A stretch of 54,190 bases of DNA from Akkermansiaceae bacterium (GCA_015062055.1 SUVK01000013.1:1-54190), one strand, 5' to 3'. Counted from the first letter of the stretch, positions 44,925 to 53,407 are shown. The notes: generated by a model from the letters alone, not told the origin. Numbers and translations are program-made.

Positions 44925-47417
44925 TTAAGCAGCTTGATTACCATAGACATAGATACCATTGAGGTGGAAGAACTCCGGGCCACCGGGACGCAGAATGCGC
45001 ACGTATTTGGCGAGGGGGAGCTTATCCTTAAGATCCGCGCGCATAACACGTTGATTGCAGGGGCCGAACTGGTGAACATCCGTCCACGTTTTACCGTCCT
45101 CGGACACCTGAATTTTCATATTATGCAAGCGGTGCAAGTTGCCGGGGTTAGTAATCAGCACAACACCGGTCACATTTACTTGGCGAGGCAATTGCACCAC
45201 AACATAGGCATCGGTATCTTTAGCGGTATGGAATGTACCACCACAAGGCTCGAGCAAGCCCCAGTGAGAGCACGGATTATCCCAGTTGGAGGTGGAGCTG
45301 GCCCATACTAAACCACCTTGAGAAGCCAGCTTACCCGGGAAAGGCTCGTGCTTGGGCAACACATTGGCCGGTTTTTTATATTTTTCGGGCAGCATCTTAG
45401 CAAGAGACTGGAAAGTGTTCATATCTCCATTTTTCTCTGCAGCCAAGATGGCCGGGGCCAAGAGTTTATCCATCTCTTCGGCAGGCAAGTTTTTGCCTTT
45501 TTGCAGGCCTTTCACCATGGCCGCCATAAAGTTCTTGCGGTCGGCTTCGCCCAATTTGGCAGAAATGGTGTTACCCCAAGCAAGGATAACAGTCATGTAC
45601 TTGCCGGAGGATGCCGTAGCACCGAGTAAATCACCATAGAAATCGCACATTTCATCAGGTGTTTTGTCCGTAATACCCAACTTCTGCATCTGAACATTAG
45701 CCAAGCGTTCGATATGCCAACGATCCGGCCCCATCTCCTTACAAGCACGCCAGAAGTCGAGTATACACTTACGCAGTTGTTTTTTATCCAAAGCTTTAGC
45801 CATACCATCGAGGGCCCCTTTCTGCATTGTCTCGTATGCGAGCTCGGGATAAATGGGCACTAAATTAGCACAGAGAGTCTTGTTGTAAAGCTCCCAGTCA
45901 TTGGCAGAGCCGGATTCGCCCAAGAAGGTCCACCACTCACGCCAAGCGATAAAGTTACGGGGTTGAGCCTTAGTGGCAGCCTCAAAACAAGCGACCGCCT
46001 GTTTGTTTTGACCTTTTTGAGCATACACGTTTGCAGCCACACGCAAAGCGTTGGAGAGCTCGGTATTTCGGGCTTCCTTGGCGCCATACATCTCGGTAGC
46101 AGCATGAAGCGAGGAGAAGGAGTAAACGCTGCCGAATACCTGCCAGTGCAAGCCACGCTCCCAACTCAGAGAGTAGGCGGGAGTCCACTTTTCTCCAACC
46201 TTTACGATATAGGCACAGTGCCCGGGCTCACCTGCAGTGAGTGCAGGTATACCGTTGGCCAAGGCAGAGAAAGCACCGAAGTGAGAAAGGCTACCACACA
46301 CCCCACCGACATAATAGGTAAGAGCCGTACGGTTCCCGGGGTACGAAGCATCCCAGGGTGTATAATACTGTGTGCCATGAATTGAATCACCGTAAATATT
46401 GTTGAGGCGATACGCGCAACGCCAACAGCTGCCGGGGTATTGGTCTGCGGGTATGTGTACGTTCTCCAAGCTCCACGTCAAACTGGCAATGCTGCCATAG
46501 GGGTTGTCGCCCTTACAACCACAAACCATACGGCGCTCCCAGAAGGGGATTTTGTCGAACACGGTGTTGAGGCGCCCGGCCTTATAGTTGCGGATGTAAA
46601 AATCAGCGCGCTCTACGGCATCTTGCTGATTCCACGAAGACTTGGCATATTCAAGCGCTGTAGCAGTGGCAATATCGCGCACCATGCGGCTTTTGAAAAT
46701 ATCGGGCTGTTCCTCCGCAATCTGCAGCAAGATAGAAAGAGCCATACCGGGGCGTACACACTCACCGGAGAATGCAAATTGAGCCGACCACTCCGGGTCT
46801 GCGGCAATCATTTCCATCAACGTCGCACCCTTGGGGGTTTTGACAACCTCTGCTATGGTAAAGGCAGCTTCGGCCTCGGCTTTAGCGCGCTTCACCTTGG
46901 TTTCTAACTGAGAAAGCTCCCATTTCAGGCGCGGAGACGGCTCCATCCCCTCAGGTACGGCGCTTTTCTTTTGCTCGAGCTGGTCTTGAAGATTTTTCAG
47001 ATTTTTCGCACGGTCATCGGCGCGTTTCTGAGCCTCGGCCATAGCTGTTACCTCGGCCTGAGCAATAATCCACTGAGCCATCAGAGCGCGATTTTTCTCA
47101 CTCTTGACAAACTTCTGAGCATCGGCAGCAGTAGCGCCTCCCATTTCAGCGAGAATAGCCGTTGAGAGAGCATCTCTCTTAGCCGTAACGTCCGACCAAT
47201 CAGACGATTCGACCAACTGCATGCCCTCAAATGCACTAACTCTCTTCTTAGCCTTCTTTTTCTTGGCTTTTTTCTTAGAAGAAGCCGGTGCCATGGCATC
47301 GGATACCACATGAGTTTCGGTTTGAGATGCACCGAAGAGCTCGGGCTTGACCAAATAGGTACCCCCTGCCAGAGAAGCAAACAGTACCGATAATGCTGCT
47401 ATTGTTCCTTTACTCAT
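44925..47417 (-). CDS. Large exported protein: transglutaminase-like core and F5/8-type (discoidin) C-terminus
   Basis: 830 residues. N-terminal signal/anchor (about 5-24), then a Lys-rich stretch (SSKKKAKKKKAKKR), coiled-coil helices to about 190, and a core with Cys and His in transglutaminase-like positions (YVGGVCGSLSHFGAFSALA near 365-380, PGHCAYIVKVG near 397, TPAYSLSW after). A TPR-like helical part follows (ANVYAQKGQNKQAVACFEAATKAQPRN). The C-terminal 150 residues look like a discoidin/F5-8C carbohydrate-binding domain (VNVTGVVLITNPGNLHRLHNMKIQVSEDGKTW split over two blocks). A wall- or glycan-directed role is likely. Its promoter contains a homopolymer tract. Confidence 0.7.
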   Translation of the reverse strand: MSKGTIAALSVLFASLAGGTYLVKPELFGASQTETHVVSDAMAPASSKKKAKKKKAKKRVSAFEGMQLVESSDWSDVTAKRDALSTAILAEMGGATAADAQKFVKSEKNRALMAQWIIAQAEVTAMAEAQKRADDRAKNLKNLQDQLEQKKSAVPEGMEPSPRLKWELSQLETKVKRAKAEAEAAFTIAEVVKTPKGATLMEMIAADPEWSAQFAFSGECVRPGMALSILLQIAEEQPDIFKSRMVRDIATATALEYAKSSWNQQDAVERADFYIRNYKAGRLNTVFDKIPFWERRMVCGCKGDNPYGSIASLTWSLENVHIPADQYPGSCWRCAYRLNNIYGDSIHGTQYYTPWDASYPGNRTALTYYVGGVCGSLSHFGAFSALANGIPALTAGEPGHCAYIVKVGEKWTPAYSLSWERGLHWQVFGSVYSFSSLHAATEMYGAKEARNTELSNALRVAANVYAQKGQNKQAVACFEAATKAQPRNFIAWREWWTFLGESGSANDWELYNKTLCANLVPIYPELAYETMQKGALDGMAKALDKKQLRKCILDFWRACKEMGPDRWHIERLANVQMQKLGITDKTPDEMCDFYGDLLGATASSGKYMTVILAWGNTISAKLGEADRKNFMAAMVKGLQKGKNLPAEEMDKLLAPAILAAEKNGDMNTFQSLAKMLPEKYKKPANVLPKHEPFPGKLASQGGLVWASSTSNWDNPCSHWGLLEPCGGTFHTAKDTDAYVVVQLPRQVNVTGVVLITNPGNLHRLHNMKIQVSEDGKTWTDVHQFGPCNQRVMRADLKDKLPLAKYVRILRPGGPEFFHLNGIYVYGNQAA

Positions 47418-47449
47418 AAAACTTACAGCCCGTTTTTCGGGTTATCTGT

Positions 47450-47478
47450 AGTGTACAGCAAGCCCCCCCCTGCTGCAA
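47450..47478 (-). promoter_or_regulatory. Promoter with C8/G8 tract in its spacer (putative phase-variable)
   Basis: Minus strand: TTGCAG (47478-47473), 17-nt spacer, TACACT (47455-47450). The spacer contains eight consecutive C on the plus strand (47463-47470, G8 on the coding strand). A leader of about 32 nt with a CCCG-AAAAA-CGGG hairpin leads to the ATG at 47417. Confidence 0.6.
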
Positions 47479-47520
47479 GCAAAAAATTAAAAATCTTGCA
47501 CAGCATGTCTTGAAGAATGC

Positions 47521-47549
47521 TTGTAACTTTCGCATTTTCTCGCTAGTAT
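47521..47549 (+). promoter_or_regulatory. Promoter of cytoplasmic FKBP gene, leaderless layout
   Basis: TTGTAA (47521-47526), 17-nt spacer, TAGTAT (47544-47549), then 7 nt to the ATG at 47557. Confidence 0.6.
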
Positions 47550-47556
47550 CACAGGC

Positions 47557-48195
47557 ATGACCGACCAAGATAAAATGAAGCAGATAATGGGGTACCTTAT
47601 CGGGTATCGTCTCGGCAGCCAAATTCTCCCGCAAATGTTACCCGGCATTGAGGCTGCAGATATTGTAGGCGACATGCTTGCCAAGGGTGTACAAAACGGC
47701 ATTGATGGTGAGATGGATATGAGCCTGATTGATGCCGATGTAGACCGCTACCAGCAAGAGTTCATCAGCATGCTGCAAAAGCGAGGCGAACAAAAGAGCG
47801 AAGCAAACCTCGAGCTTGGTCGCAAATATATGGCCGAGAATGGCAAGCGCCCCGAAGTAACTACCACCGCCAGCGGCCTGCAATACGAGGTACTTGTTGC
47901 CGGCAACGGTGAGAAATACGATGCCGCCAAGCACGGCGAGGCCCCTACAGCCGAGGTTATGTATAAAGGCACTTTGGTAGACGGCACCGTGTTCGACCAA
48001 TCGCGCCAGCCCGTTAAGTTCAACATTCGCCAAGTTATCCCCGGCTTTACGGAGGCACTTAAACTCATGCCGGTAGGTGCTAAGTGGCGGGTAACCATAC
48101 CGGCCGACTTGGCGTATGGGGCCAATGGCCCCGGCAGCATCGGGCCAAACTCCACCCTCATCTTCGAAATGGAGCTCATCTCCCTCAGCAAATAA
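47557..48195 (+). CDS. Cytoplasmic FKBP-type peptidyl-prolyl isomerase
   Basis: 212 residues, no signal peptide. N-terminal helical domain (MGYLIGYRLGSQILPQM) and an FKBP domain (about 100-210) with GLQYEVLVAGNGEKYDAA, YKGTLVDGTVFDQS, VIPGFTEALKLMPVGAKW and LAYGANGPGSIGPNSTLIFEMEL. It is a paralogue of the exported protein at 40731. It heads a transcript with the small membrane protein and a secreted protein. Confidence 0.95.
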   Translation: MTDQDKMKQIMGYLIGYRLGSQILPQMLPGIEAADIVGDMLAKGVQNGIDGEMDMSLIDADVDRYQQEFISMLQKRGEQKSEANLELGRKYMAENGKRPEVTTTASGLQYEVLVAGNGEKYDAAKHGEAPTAEVMYKGTLVDGTVFDQSRQPVKFNIRQVIPGFTEALKLMPVGAKWRVTIPADLAYGANGPGSIGPNSTLIFEMELISLSK

Positions 48196-48214
48196 TCGTT
48201 AAGGAACAAGACTC

Positions 48215-48388
48215 ATGCAAGGAATGTCCCGAGCTATCTTTTTCTTGGCATTAGCCACTTTCTTTTTGCTATATGCCTTGAACATGGAGCCCCGCTGGGG
48301 GCGCACCATGCTCTTTGCCTTTGCCGGCATCGACTATGCATGGGGGCTTTCGCTGTTGATTTATTCCCTGAAAAAACGCAAAAAATAA
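48215..48388 (+). CDS. Small two-segment membrane protein
   Basis: 57 residues. Two hydrophobic segments (AIFFLALATFFLLYAL, about 7-22, and MLFAFAGIDYAWGLSLLIY, about 32-50) and a basic end (SLKKRKK). A good Shine-Dalgarno site AAGGAAC lies 8 nt before the ATG. It sits between the FKBP gene (19 nt) and the next secreted protein gene (6 nt). No family recognised. Confidence 0.75.
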   Translation: MQGMSRAIFFLALATFFLLYALNMEPRWGRTMLFAFAGIDYAWGLSLLIYSLKKRKK

Positions 48389-48394
48389 TTACTT

Positions 48395-48823
48395 ATGATT
48401 AAGAACATTGCCATTACAGCAGGCCTAGTCTCGGGCACCATGTGCGCCCTCGGACAATGGGCAGAGCCGAGTGCCGTTAACATGAACATGACCGAAGAAG
48501 AGGCCATGAACATTATCGGTGAGTTTGCTCAATTCATGAACGAACTCACCTCTGCTCTGGAGAGTGCCACAGACCCCGCATCAGCTGATGCGGCAGTAGA
48601 GAGACTCAATACGCTCAAACTCTCGGCCCGAGATTTACAGGCGCGGATGGACCTCATCCAAACGGCCCCCCCGGAGATTCAGCAAAAACTGCTGCCTATC
48701 GTTTTGGGTATTGTTATGGAACAAGGGCAGCGTGTTTCTGTGGCAATAGAGCGTATCAAAGCCAACGACTATTACGGCTGCCAAGCACTCAGAGAATGCC
48801 TCAGCGAGCTACAGGCTCAATAA
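48395..48823 (+). CDS. Secreted helical protein of unknown function (paralogue of 53498)
   Basis: 142 residues with a signal peptide (about 1-20). The mature part is nearly all helical. Blocks TDPASADAAVERL and KANDYYGCQALRECL match ITDKESADAAVPHL and KANFYGSEKLKTF in the minus-strand protein at 53498, so the two are paralogues. No known domain. It closes the FKBP transcript before a strong terminator. Confidence 0.7.
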   Translation: MIKNIAITAGLVSGTMCALGQWAEPSAVNMNMTEEEAMNIIGEFAQFMNELTSALESATDPASADAAVERLNTLKLSARDLQARMDLIQTAPPEIQQKLLPIVLGIVMEQGQRVSVAIERIKANDYYGCQALRECLSELQAQ

Positions 48824-48847
48824 GCTTTCACCATTCTTTTGACACCA

Positions 48848-48881
48848 CAGGCGCAGGTAATCTCACCTGCGCCTGTTTTTT
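48848..48881 (+). terminator. Terminator of FKBP transcript
   Basis: A perfect 11-bp stem (CAGGCGCAGGT 48848-48858 with 48865-48875) and a T6 run. Confidence 0.94.
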
Positions 48882-48896
48882 CGCAAAGATTACGGC

Positions 48897-48925
48897 TTGA
48901 CAGAATCGAAAATACTTGCTATGCT
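48897..48925 (+). promoter_or_regulatory. Promoter of ribH-nusB-ftsY-rlmN
   Basis: TTGACA (48897-48902, perfect -35), 17-nt spacer, TATGCT (48920-48925). The leader to 48951 is about 19 nt, too short for an FMN riboswitch. Confidence 0.75.
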
Positions 48926-48950
48926 CGGCGCGCGGTCAACGACACCGTGA

Positions 48951-49505
48951 ATGTATATTACCATGTCTACGGAACTTCCCAGCAAAGTCGAAACGCTGCG
49001 CAGTGCAGCCAGAATCACCATTGTAGCCTCAACCTACAATGAGAAGTACACCACCGCCCTGCTCGATAACTGTTTGGACGAGCTCAAAGAATACGAGGAT
49101 TTAATATCAATCAATATCGTGCGAGTGCCCGGTGCGTTTGAGGTACCCATGATGGTAAAACGCGCCATTACCACCGCACCGGCAATACGGCAGAATGATG
49201 TCGTCATAGCATTGGGCGTTATCTTACGAGGCAGCACCGCCCATGCCGATTTGATAGGCGATGCCATTACCCGCCAACTGTTAGCCATCTCTTGCGATAC
49301 CCTCACCCCGGTTATTCACGAGGTACTTTTGCTGGACAACGAGCAGCAGGCATTTGCCCGTTGCATTGCATCTGCCCTCAACCGTGGCCGAGAAGCCGCT
49401 CGCGCCGCCCTCACCATGCTGCGCGTGCTCGAAGACGATAACGCCCTCAACAGCCAAAAACAGCGTGCTGCCAATATCAATATTCACGGCTCTCTTTACC
49501 AATAA
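48951..49505 (+). CDS. ribH: 6,7-dimethyl-8-ribityllumazine synthase
   Basis: 184 residues, the penultimate step of riboflavin synthesis. Family blocks: RVPGAFEVPMMVKRAI and IALGVILRGSTAHADLIGDAI (catalytic His in the HADL position where many have HFD/HYD). Helical ending as in the family, with a slightly longer C-terminus (to 184). A second ATG at 48963 (MSTELPSK) is equally plausible as start. It begins the operon with nusB, a common pairing in bacteria. Confidence 0.96.
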   Translation: MYITMSTELPSKVETLRSAARITIVASTYNEKYTTALLDNCLDELKEYEDLISINIVRVPGAFEVPMMVKRAITTAPAIRQNDVVIALGVILRGSTAHADLIGDAITRQLLAISCDTLTPVIHEVLLLDNEQQAFARCIASALNRGREAARAALTMLRVLEDDNALNSQKQRAANINIHGSLYQ

Positions 49506-49520
49506 ACTTTCTGCGCATCC

Positions 49521-50399
49521 ATGATCAATAAAAGCAAAGTAAGACAAACAGCCCTCAACCTCATCTATGCCGTTGAGGCGAACGGTGGAGACATCAACAA
49601 TTTTGATCTCAACCTCTTCTGGGATATCGCCCAAGAGAAAGAGATGGACACCTACCGCAAGACGCTGGCCAAAGCCTTGATTCACACGGCACGTGCCAGT
49701 GCAGACTCTGCACGACTCTTGAGCACGCGTGCCGAGGCTTTACTCTCTGCCACCAAAGATAATCTGCCCGCAGCAAAACTGGCAGAAGATACAGACAGAT
49801 TACAAAAGCGCTCCGATGAGTTTGAGGCATCGCTCAAAGCTCTTAAATACTGTCTCAAAGACAAGAGACAAGACACCACCGAGCAGTTGGGCATTTGCTG
49901 CCGAGAACTCATGAACTTGGCCCATGTTATACAAGCTCTGGCATCGGAGTTAGTGCCACTCTTTGCCGATTTCCCCGAGTATCGACAAATCTTGCAACAG
50001 CTGGAATCTGCCATCAACCGCCGCAACAAATTGATGGCGGTGTGTGCCTCCTTGCGTTACCCGCAAGAGTTGCTCGGGCAAGCCGAGTTCACCAACTTGG
50101 TGCGCTGTGCCGAGATGCTGCAAGAGCTTCGCCCCGAGGTAGAAAAACTCGCCTTGGCCGTCATTGCACGCCGTGCCGATTTTGAGGCAAAAATCAACTC
50201 GTTGCTCCGCAATTACTCCTTAGAGCGTATGGATGTAGTCGACAAATGCATTATCTTCTTAGCCCTGTATGAGCTGGAGGTCAGCAAGCTCGACACCCCC
50301 ATCGTTGTATCTGAGGCCACGGCCTTGGCTCACGCTTATTCCGGCGGCAAGAGCGCGCCTTTCATTCACGGTATCATCTCTGCTGCTGCAAAATCCTAA
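49521..50399 (+). CDS. nusB: NusB transcription antitermination factor with large internal insertion
   Basis: 292 residues, against about 140 for normal NusB. The N-terminus has VRQTALNLIYAVEANGGD (helix 1). The C-terminus has the NusB core, INSLLRNYSLERMDVVDKCIIFLALYELE then TPIVVSEATALAHAYSGGKSAPFIHGIISA. Between about residues 45 and 195 lies a nearly all-helical, charged insertion, probably a coiled coil. NusB with NusE (S10) binds the rRNA boxA. It sits between ribH (15 nt) and ftsY (23 nt). Confidence 0.9.
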   Translation: MINKSKVRQTALNLIYAVEANGGDINNFDLNLFWDIAQEKEMDTYRKTLAKALIHTARASADSARLLSTRAEALLSATKDNLPAAKLAEDTDRLQKRSDEFEASLKALKYCLKDKRQDTTEQLGICCRELMNLAHVIQALASELVPLFADFPEYRQILQQLESAINRRNKLMAVCASLRYPQELLGQAEFTNLVRCAEMLQELRPEVEKLALAVIARRADFEAKINSLLRNYSLERMDVVDKCIIFLALYELEVSKLDTPIVVSEATALAHAYSGGKSAPFIHGIISAAAKS

Positions 50400-50422
50400 T
50401 TTTCCACCACACCTCCGTAGCT

Positions 50423-51271
50423 ATGGCCGGTTTCTTTTCCAGACTGATAGACAAATTCCTCGGCGAGCCCCAGATTGATTGGGATGAGCTGGAGGCCGAC
50501 TTAGTGGCAGCAGACATCGGCGCCAAGCGCGTGCTGCCGCTTATCGAAGAATTGCAGGAGCGCAATGAACAAGATGCCTGCGACATCGCAGATTACATCA
50601 AGGCACAGCTGCGCACGGCATTCCCGGCAAACTTACCTACCCTGCCCAAACCGCAATCAGGTAAACCCTGCGTCATTATGATGGTGGGTGTTAACGGTGC
50701 CGGTAAAACCACCACCTCTGCCAAACTGGCCTATCGGCTCCAACAACAAGGCTATAAGGTCTTGCTGGCTGCGGCAGATACCTTCCGCGCCGCGGCAGTA
50801 GAACAGCTCGAGAGTTGGGCCGGCCGCTTGGGTGTACCCATGTACAAGGGCAACCCCAACCAAGACCCCGCCTCCGTATGTTTCGAGGCCCACACCAAAG
50901 CTCTCTGCAGTGGCTTTGATTATGTGATATGCGACACGGCAGGCCGCCTGCACACCCGCCACAACCTTATGGAGGAGCTCTCGAAAATACGCCGCTCCAT
51001 CGGCAAACAAGATGCAGCAGCCCCCCATGCTTGCTACTTGGTGGTAGATGCCACTACCGGCGGCAATGCCCTCATGCAAGCGCGTGAGTTCCACAAAGCC
51101 ACCCCGCTGGATGCCGTGGTCGTCACCAAGATGGATGGCTCCGGCAAAGGCGGCGTAGCCGTTGCCATTCAGGACGAGCTCAAGATTTCTCCCATTATGC
51201 TCGGCGTGGGTGAGGGCAAAGACGACCTCATCCCCTTCGATGTCAAGCAATACGTAGACTGCATTCTCTGA
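50423..51271 (+). CDS. ftsY: Signal recognition particle receptor FtsY (NG domain only)
   Basis: 282-residue SRP GTPase. G1 is [15 protein letters not shown], then [12 protein letters not shown]3 [16 protein letters not shown] and G4 [10 protein letters not shown]. The N domain starts almost at once ([11 protein letters not shown]) and the acidic A domain of E. coli FtsY is missing, as in many bacteria. It receives SRP-ribosome complexes at the membrane. Confidence 0.97.
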   Translation: MAGFFSRLIDKFLGEPQIDWDELEADLVAADIGAKRVLPLIEELQERNEQDACDIADYIKAQLRTAFPANLPTLPKPQSGKPCVIMMVGVNGAGKTTTSAKLAYRLQQQGYKVLLAAADTFRAAAVEQLESWAGRLGVPMYKGNPNQDPASVCFEAHTKALCSGFDYVICDTAGRLHTRHNLMEELSKIRRSIGKQDAAAPHACYLVVDATTGGNALMQAREFHKATPLDAVVVTKMDGSGKGGVAVAIQDELKISPIMLGVGEGKDDLIPFDVKQYVDCIL

Positions 51272-51280
51272 TTATCTCTC

Positions 51281-52345
51281 ATGACCGACAAAACCTGCCT
51301 GATTGGCTGCAAACCACAAGATTTGGTAGAGCTTATGGCCACCCTGGGCCAAAAGCCCTACCGTGCCAAACAGTTGCAGGAATGGGTGTGGAAACACCGC
51401 GCCACCTCCTTTGACACGATGACCAACCTGCCCCCTGCTCTGCGTGAGCAGCTGGCGGCACAATGCACCCTGCGCCCGCTGGAGGTGGTGGAGGTCAATG
51501 AAAGCACCACCGGTACCACGCGCAAGTTCCTCTCCCGCATGCAGGACGGTCACTTGGTGGAGTCCGTCATCATCCCCGCCGCCGTGGGGCAAGGTGGCGT
51601 GCACAGCGACCGCATCACCCTGTGCGTTTCCTCTCAAGTAGGCTGCGCCTTCGGCTGCAAATTCTGTGCCAGTGGGCTGTTGGGGCTTACCCGCAACCTC
51701 ACCACGGCTGAGATTGTGGGGCAAATCGTTGCAGCAGAAGAAATCAGCGGCACGCGTGTAGATAACCTCGTCTTCATGGGCATGGGCGAGCCCCTGGCCA
51801 ACATGGAGAACCTGCTGCCTGCCCTCACCATCATAATGGACGAGCACTCGCTCAATATCGGGGCTCGCCACATCACCATCTCTACCTCGGGCAACGTACC
51901 GGGGCTTAAAAAACTGGCAGCGTTCGGGCGCCCGCTGCGGCTGGCCGTCTCCCTGCACGGCGCGTGTGATGAGGTGCGCAACCAAATCATGCCCGTCAAC
52001 AAAAAATGGCCGCTCAGCGAGCTCATCCCCGCCCTGCAAGAGTGGACGCGTACCTCCAAACACAAAATCACGCTCGAGTACATCCTTATTCAAGATGTCA
52101 ACGCCATGCTGCCCGAGGCCGATAAACTCGCACGCATTGCCCACCTGCTCAACGCCAAGGTTAACCTCATCCCCTACAACACGGTAGAGGGGCTTCCCTG
52201 GGTGCGCCCCTCCGAGGCCGCCTGCCGCTTCTTCTGCAAAACCCTTATCGGCAAAGGCATACCCGTCACCATGCGCTACGAAAAAGGGCACGATATCAAC
52301 GCCGCCTGCGGCCAGCTGCGCCTGCGCAAAGTACAGCAGCAATAA
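51281..52345 (+). CDS. rlmN: Dual-specificity 23S rRNA/tRNA methyltransferase RlmN
   Basis: 354-residue radical SAM enzyme methylating C2 of A2503 in 23S rRNA and A37 in some tRNAs. The cluster motif CxxxCxxC is in GCAFGCKFCASG. Other blocks are FMGMGEPLANMENL, ISTSGNVPGLKKLA, SLHGACDEVRNQIMPVNK and a late MRYEKGHDINAACGQL with the methyl-carrying Cys (AACGQL). It starts 9 nt after ftsY and ends the operon. Confidence 0.97.
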   Translation: MTDKTCLIGCKPQDLVELMATLGQKPYRAKQLQEWVWKHRATSFDTMTNLPPALREQLAAQCTLRPLEVVEVNESTTGTTRKFLSRMQDGHLVESVIIPAAVGQGGVHSDRITLCVSSQVGCAFGCKFCASGLLGLTRNLTTAEIVGQIVAAEEISGTRVDNLVFMGMGEPLANMENLLPALTIIMDEHSLNIGARHITISTSGNVPGLKKLAAFGRPLRLAVSLHGACDEVRNQIMPVNKKWPLSELIPALQEWTRTSKHKITLEYILIQDVNAMLPEADKLARIAHLLNAKVNLIPYNTVEGLPWVRPSEAACRFFCKTLIGKGIPVTMRYEKGHDINAACGQLRLRKVQQQ

Positions 52346-52406
52346 CAGCGCAGGTAACTCTTCTTTGATTGGGGCTGTTTACGTTTCACGCCATATCGCT
52401 CTGCCC

Positions 52407-52521
52407 CGTAAACTCTAATTTATCGCGCAGATGGCGCCTGCCTCGGCGAAGACCGCAGGGCGTAGACGGAAGCCGTAGGCAAGCAGAATTTAAGAGCCCC
52501 GCTAAACTCCGATTTACCAAC
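52407..52521. repeat. Short repeat-bounded intergenic element
   Basis: In the 277-nt gap after rlmN. Related 14-mers TAAACTCTAATTTA (about 52409-52422) and TAAACTCCGATTTA (about 52503-52516) flank a GC-rich core with partial self-complementarity (GCCTGCCTCGGC against GCCGTAGGCAAGC). No coding potential. Possibly a REP/MITE-like unit. Confidence 0.35.
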
Positions 52522-52554
52522 TTAATAATCGCGTCGATTTCAGATATGCGATAG

Positions 52555-52590
52555 ACAAAAATTTCGGGCACTACCGAAAAGTAGTGCCCG
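52555..52590 (-). terminator. Terminator of rpmI-rplT
   Basis: A perfect 10-bp stem (CGGGCACTAC 52565-52574 with 52581-52590). On the minus strand it is followed by GAAATTTTTG. Confidence 0.85.
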
Positions 52591-52622
52591 ATAATTAAAT
52601 GATTCTTGTTGGATTCGACTTC

Positions 52623-53006
52623 TTAAGCCTTGAGAGCAGCACCCTCTTTGGCGTCGATAGCCTTCTTGGCGAGTTCGAAAACAGCCTTGAAGCCCTCCGG
52701 GTTGGCGATAGCGAGCTCGGAGAGGGACTTGCGGTCCAGAGTGACACCGGCGGCCTTGAGACCCTCCATGAAGCGGGAATAGGTCAGACCGAGGGGACGC
52801 ACAGCGGCAGAGATACGAGCAGTCCAGAGACGGCGGAATTGGCCCTTTCTCTTCTTGCGGTCGCGGTACTCATACTGCCATGCTTTGTAAACAGCATCCT
52901 TAGCGTAGCGATAGAGTTTGCTGCGGAAACCGCGGAAACCCTTGGCGCGAAGCAAGATGCGCTTGCGGCGGGCGCGAGAAGCCGGCCCATTAGTAGCACG
53001 TGCCAT
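52623..53006 (-). CDS. rplT: 50S ribosomal protein L20
   Basis: 127-residue L20, an early-assembly large-subunit protein and in many bacteria the autoregulator of its operon. Family blocks: RRKRILLRAKGFRG, YRDRKKRKGQFRRLWTARI and GLTYSRFMEGLK. Here it follows rpmI after a 154-nt gap instead of a few nt. Confidence 0.99.
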   Translation of the reverse strand: MARATNGPASRARRKRILLRAKGFRGFRSKLYRYAKDAVYKAWQYEYRDRKKRKGQFRRLWTARISAAVRPLGLTYSRFMEGLKAAGVTLDRKSLSELAIANPEGFKAVFELAKKAIDAKEGAALKA

Positions 53007-53160
53007 AGTATTTTATCTTGTGTATTGTGAGCGGACTGTTCTTCCTCACCTCCTTGCAGTCTCGTCCGTTCTATCCGCGGCATGTGTCATGCCGGGAAGG
53101 CTGCATGAAGGCCGCCCGAATAGCGGGCGGGACTTGGCTTTGCGGCCATGTTCCTCGGTT
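53007..53160 (-). promoter_or_regulatory. Structured rpmI-rplT intergenic region
   Basis: On the minus strand a perfect 7-bp hairpin (53112-53118 with 53124-53130) is followed by a full anti-16S complement AAGGAGGTGA (53055-53046) that lies 40 nt before the rplT ATG, too far for normal use. GTGAG within it can pair with CTCAC, and GACTG with CAGTC, around it. This may be a translational control site for L20. Confidence 0.45.
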
Positions 53161-53370
53161 TTAAGCGAAGGGCATGTTCTGCTTTACGGCCCAAACCTGG
53201 GTCTCGTCAACCAGAGCGGGTCTGCCGAGAGCGCGCTTGCGCTTGGAGGACTTCTTCTGGAGGATGTGACGCTTACCCTGCTTGCGACGCAGAACCTTGC
53301 CCGTGCCGGTCACCTTGAAACGCTTGGCAACAGCCTTACGTGTCTTGTTGATACCACCTTTACGAGTCAT
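53161..53370 (-). CDS. rpmI: 50S ribosomal protein L35
   Basis: 69-residue L35 with the family pattern NKTRKAVAKRFKVTGTGKVLRRKQGKRH split by normal variation, then KKSSKRKRALGRP. The start at 53370 gives the usual MTRKGG-type N-terminus (an upstream in-frame codon is ignored). infC, the usual gene before rpmI, is not here. Confidence 0.97.
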   Translation of the reverse strand: MTRKGGINKTRKAVAKRFKVTGTGKVLRRKQGKRHILQKKSSKRKRALGRPALVDETQVWAVKQNMPFA

Positions 53371-53379
53371 GGTGCGAGG

Positions 53380-53407
53380 ATTATACACTCAATTTTTGAT
53401 TTGGCAA
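53380..53407 (-). promoter_or_regulatory. Promoter of rpmI-rplT, leaderless layout
   Basis: Minus strand: TTGCCA (53407-53402), 16-nt spacer, TATAAT (53385-53380, perfect), then 9 nt to the ATG at 53370. Confidence 0.7.

Noticed and set aside
51272..52342. 356-codon open frame antisense to rlmN
   Set aside because: Same shadow effect; the plus strand carries the radical SAM motif.
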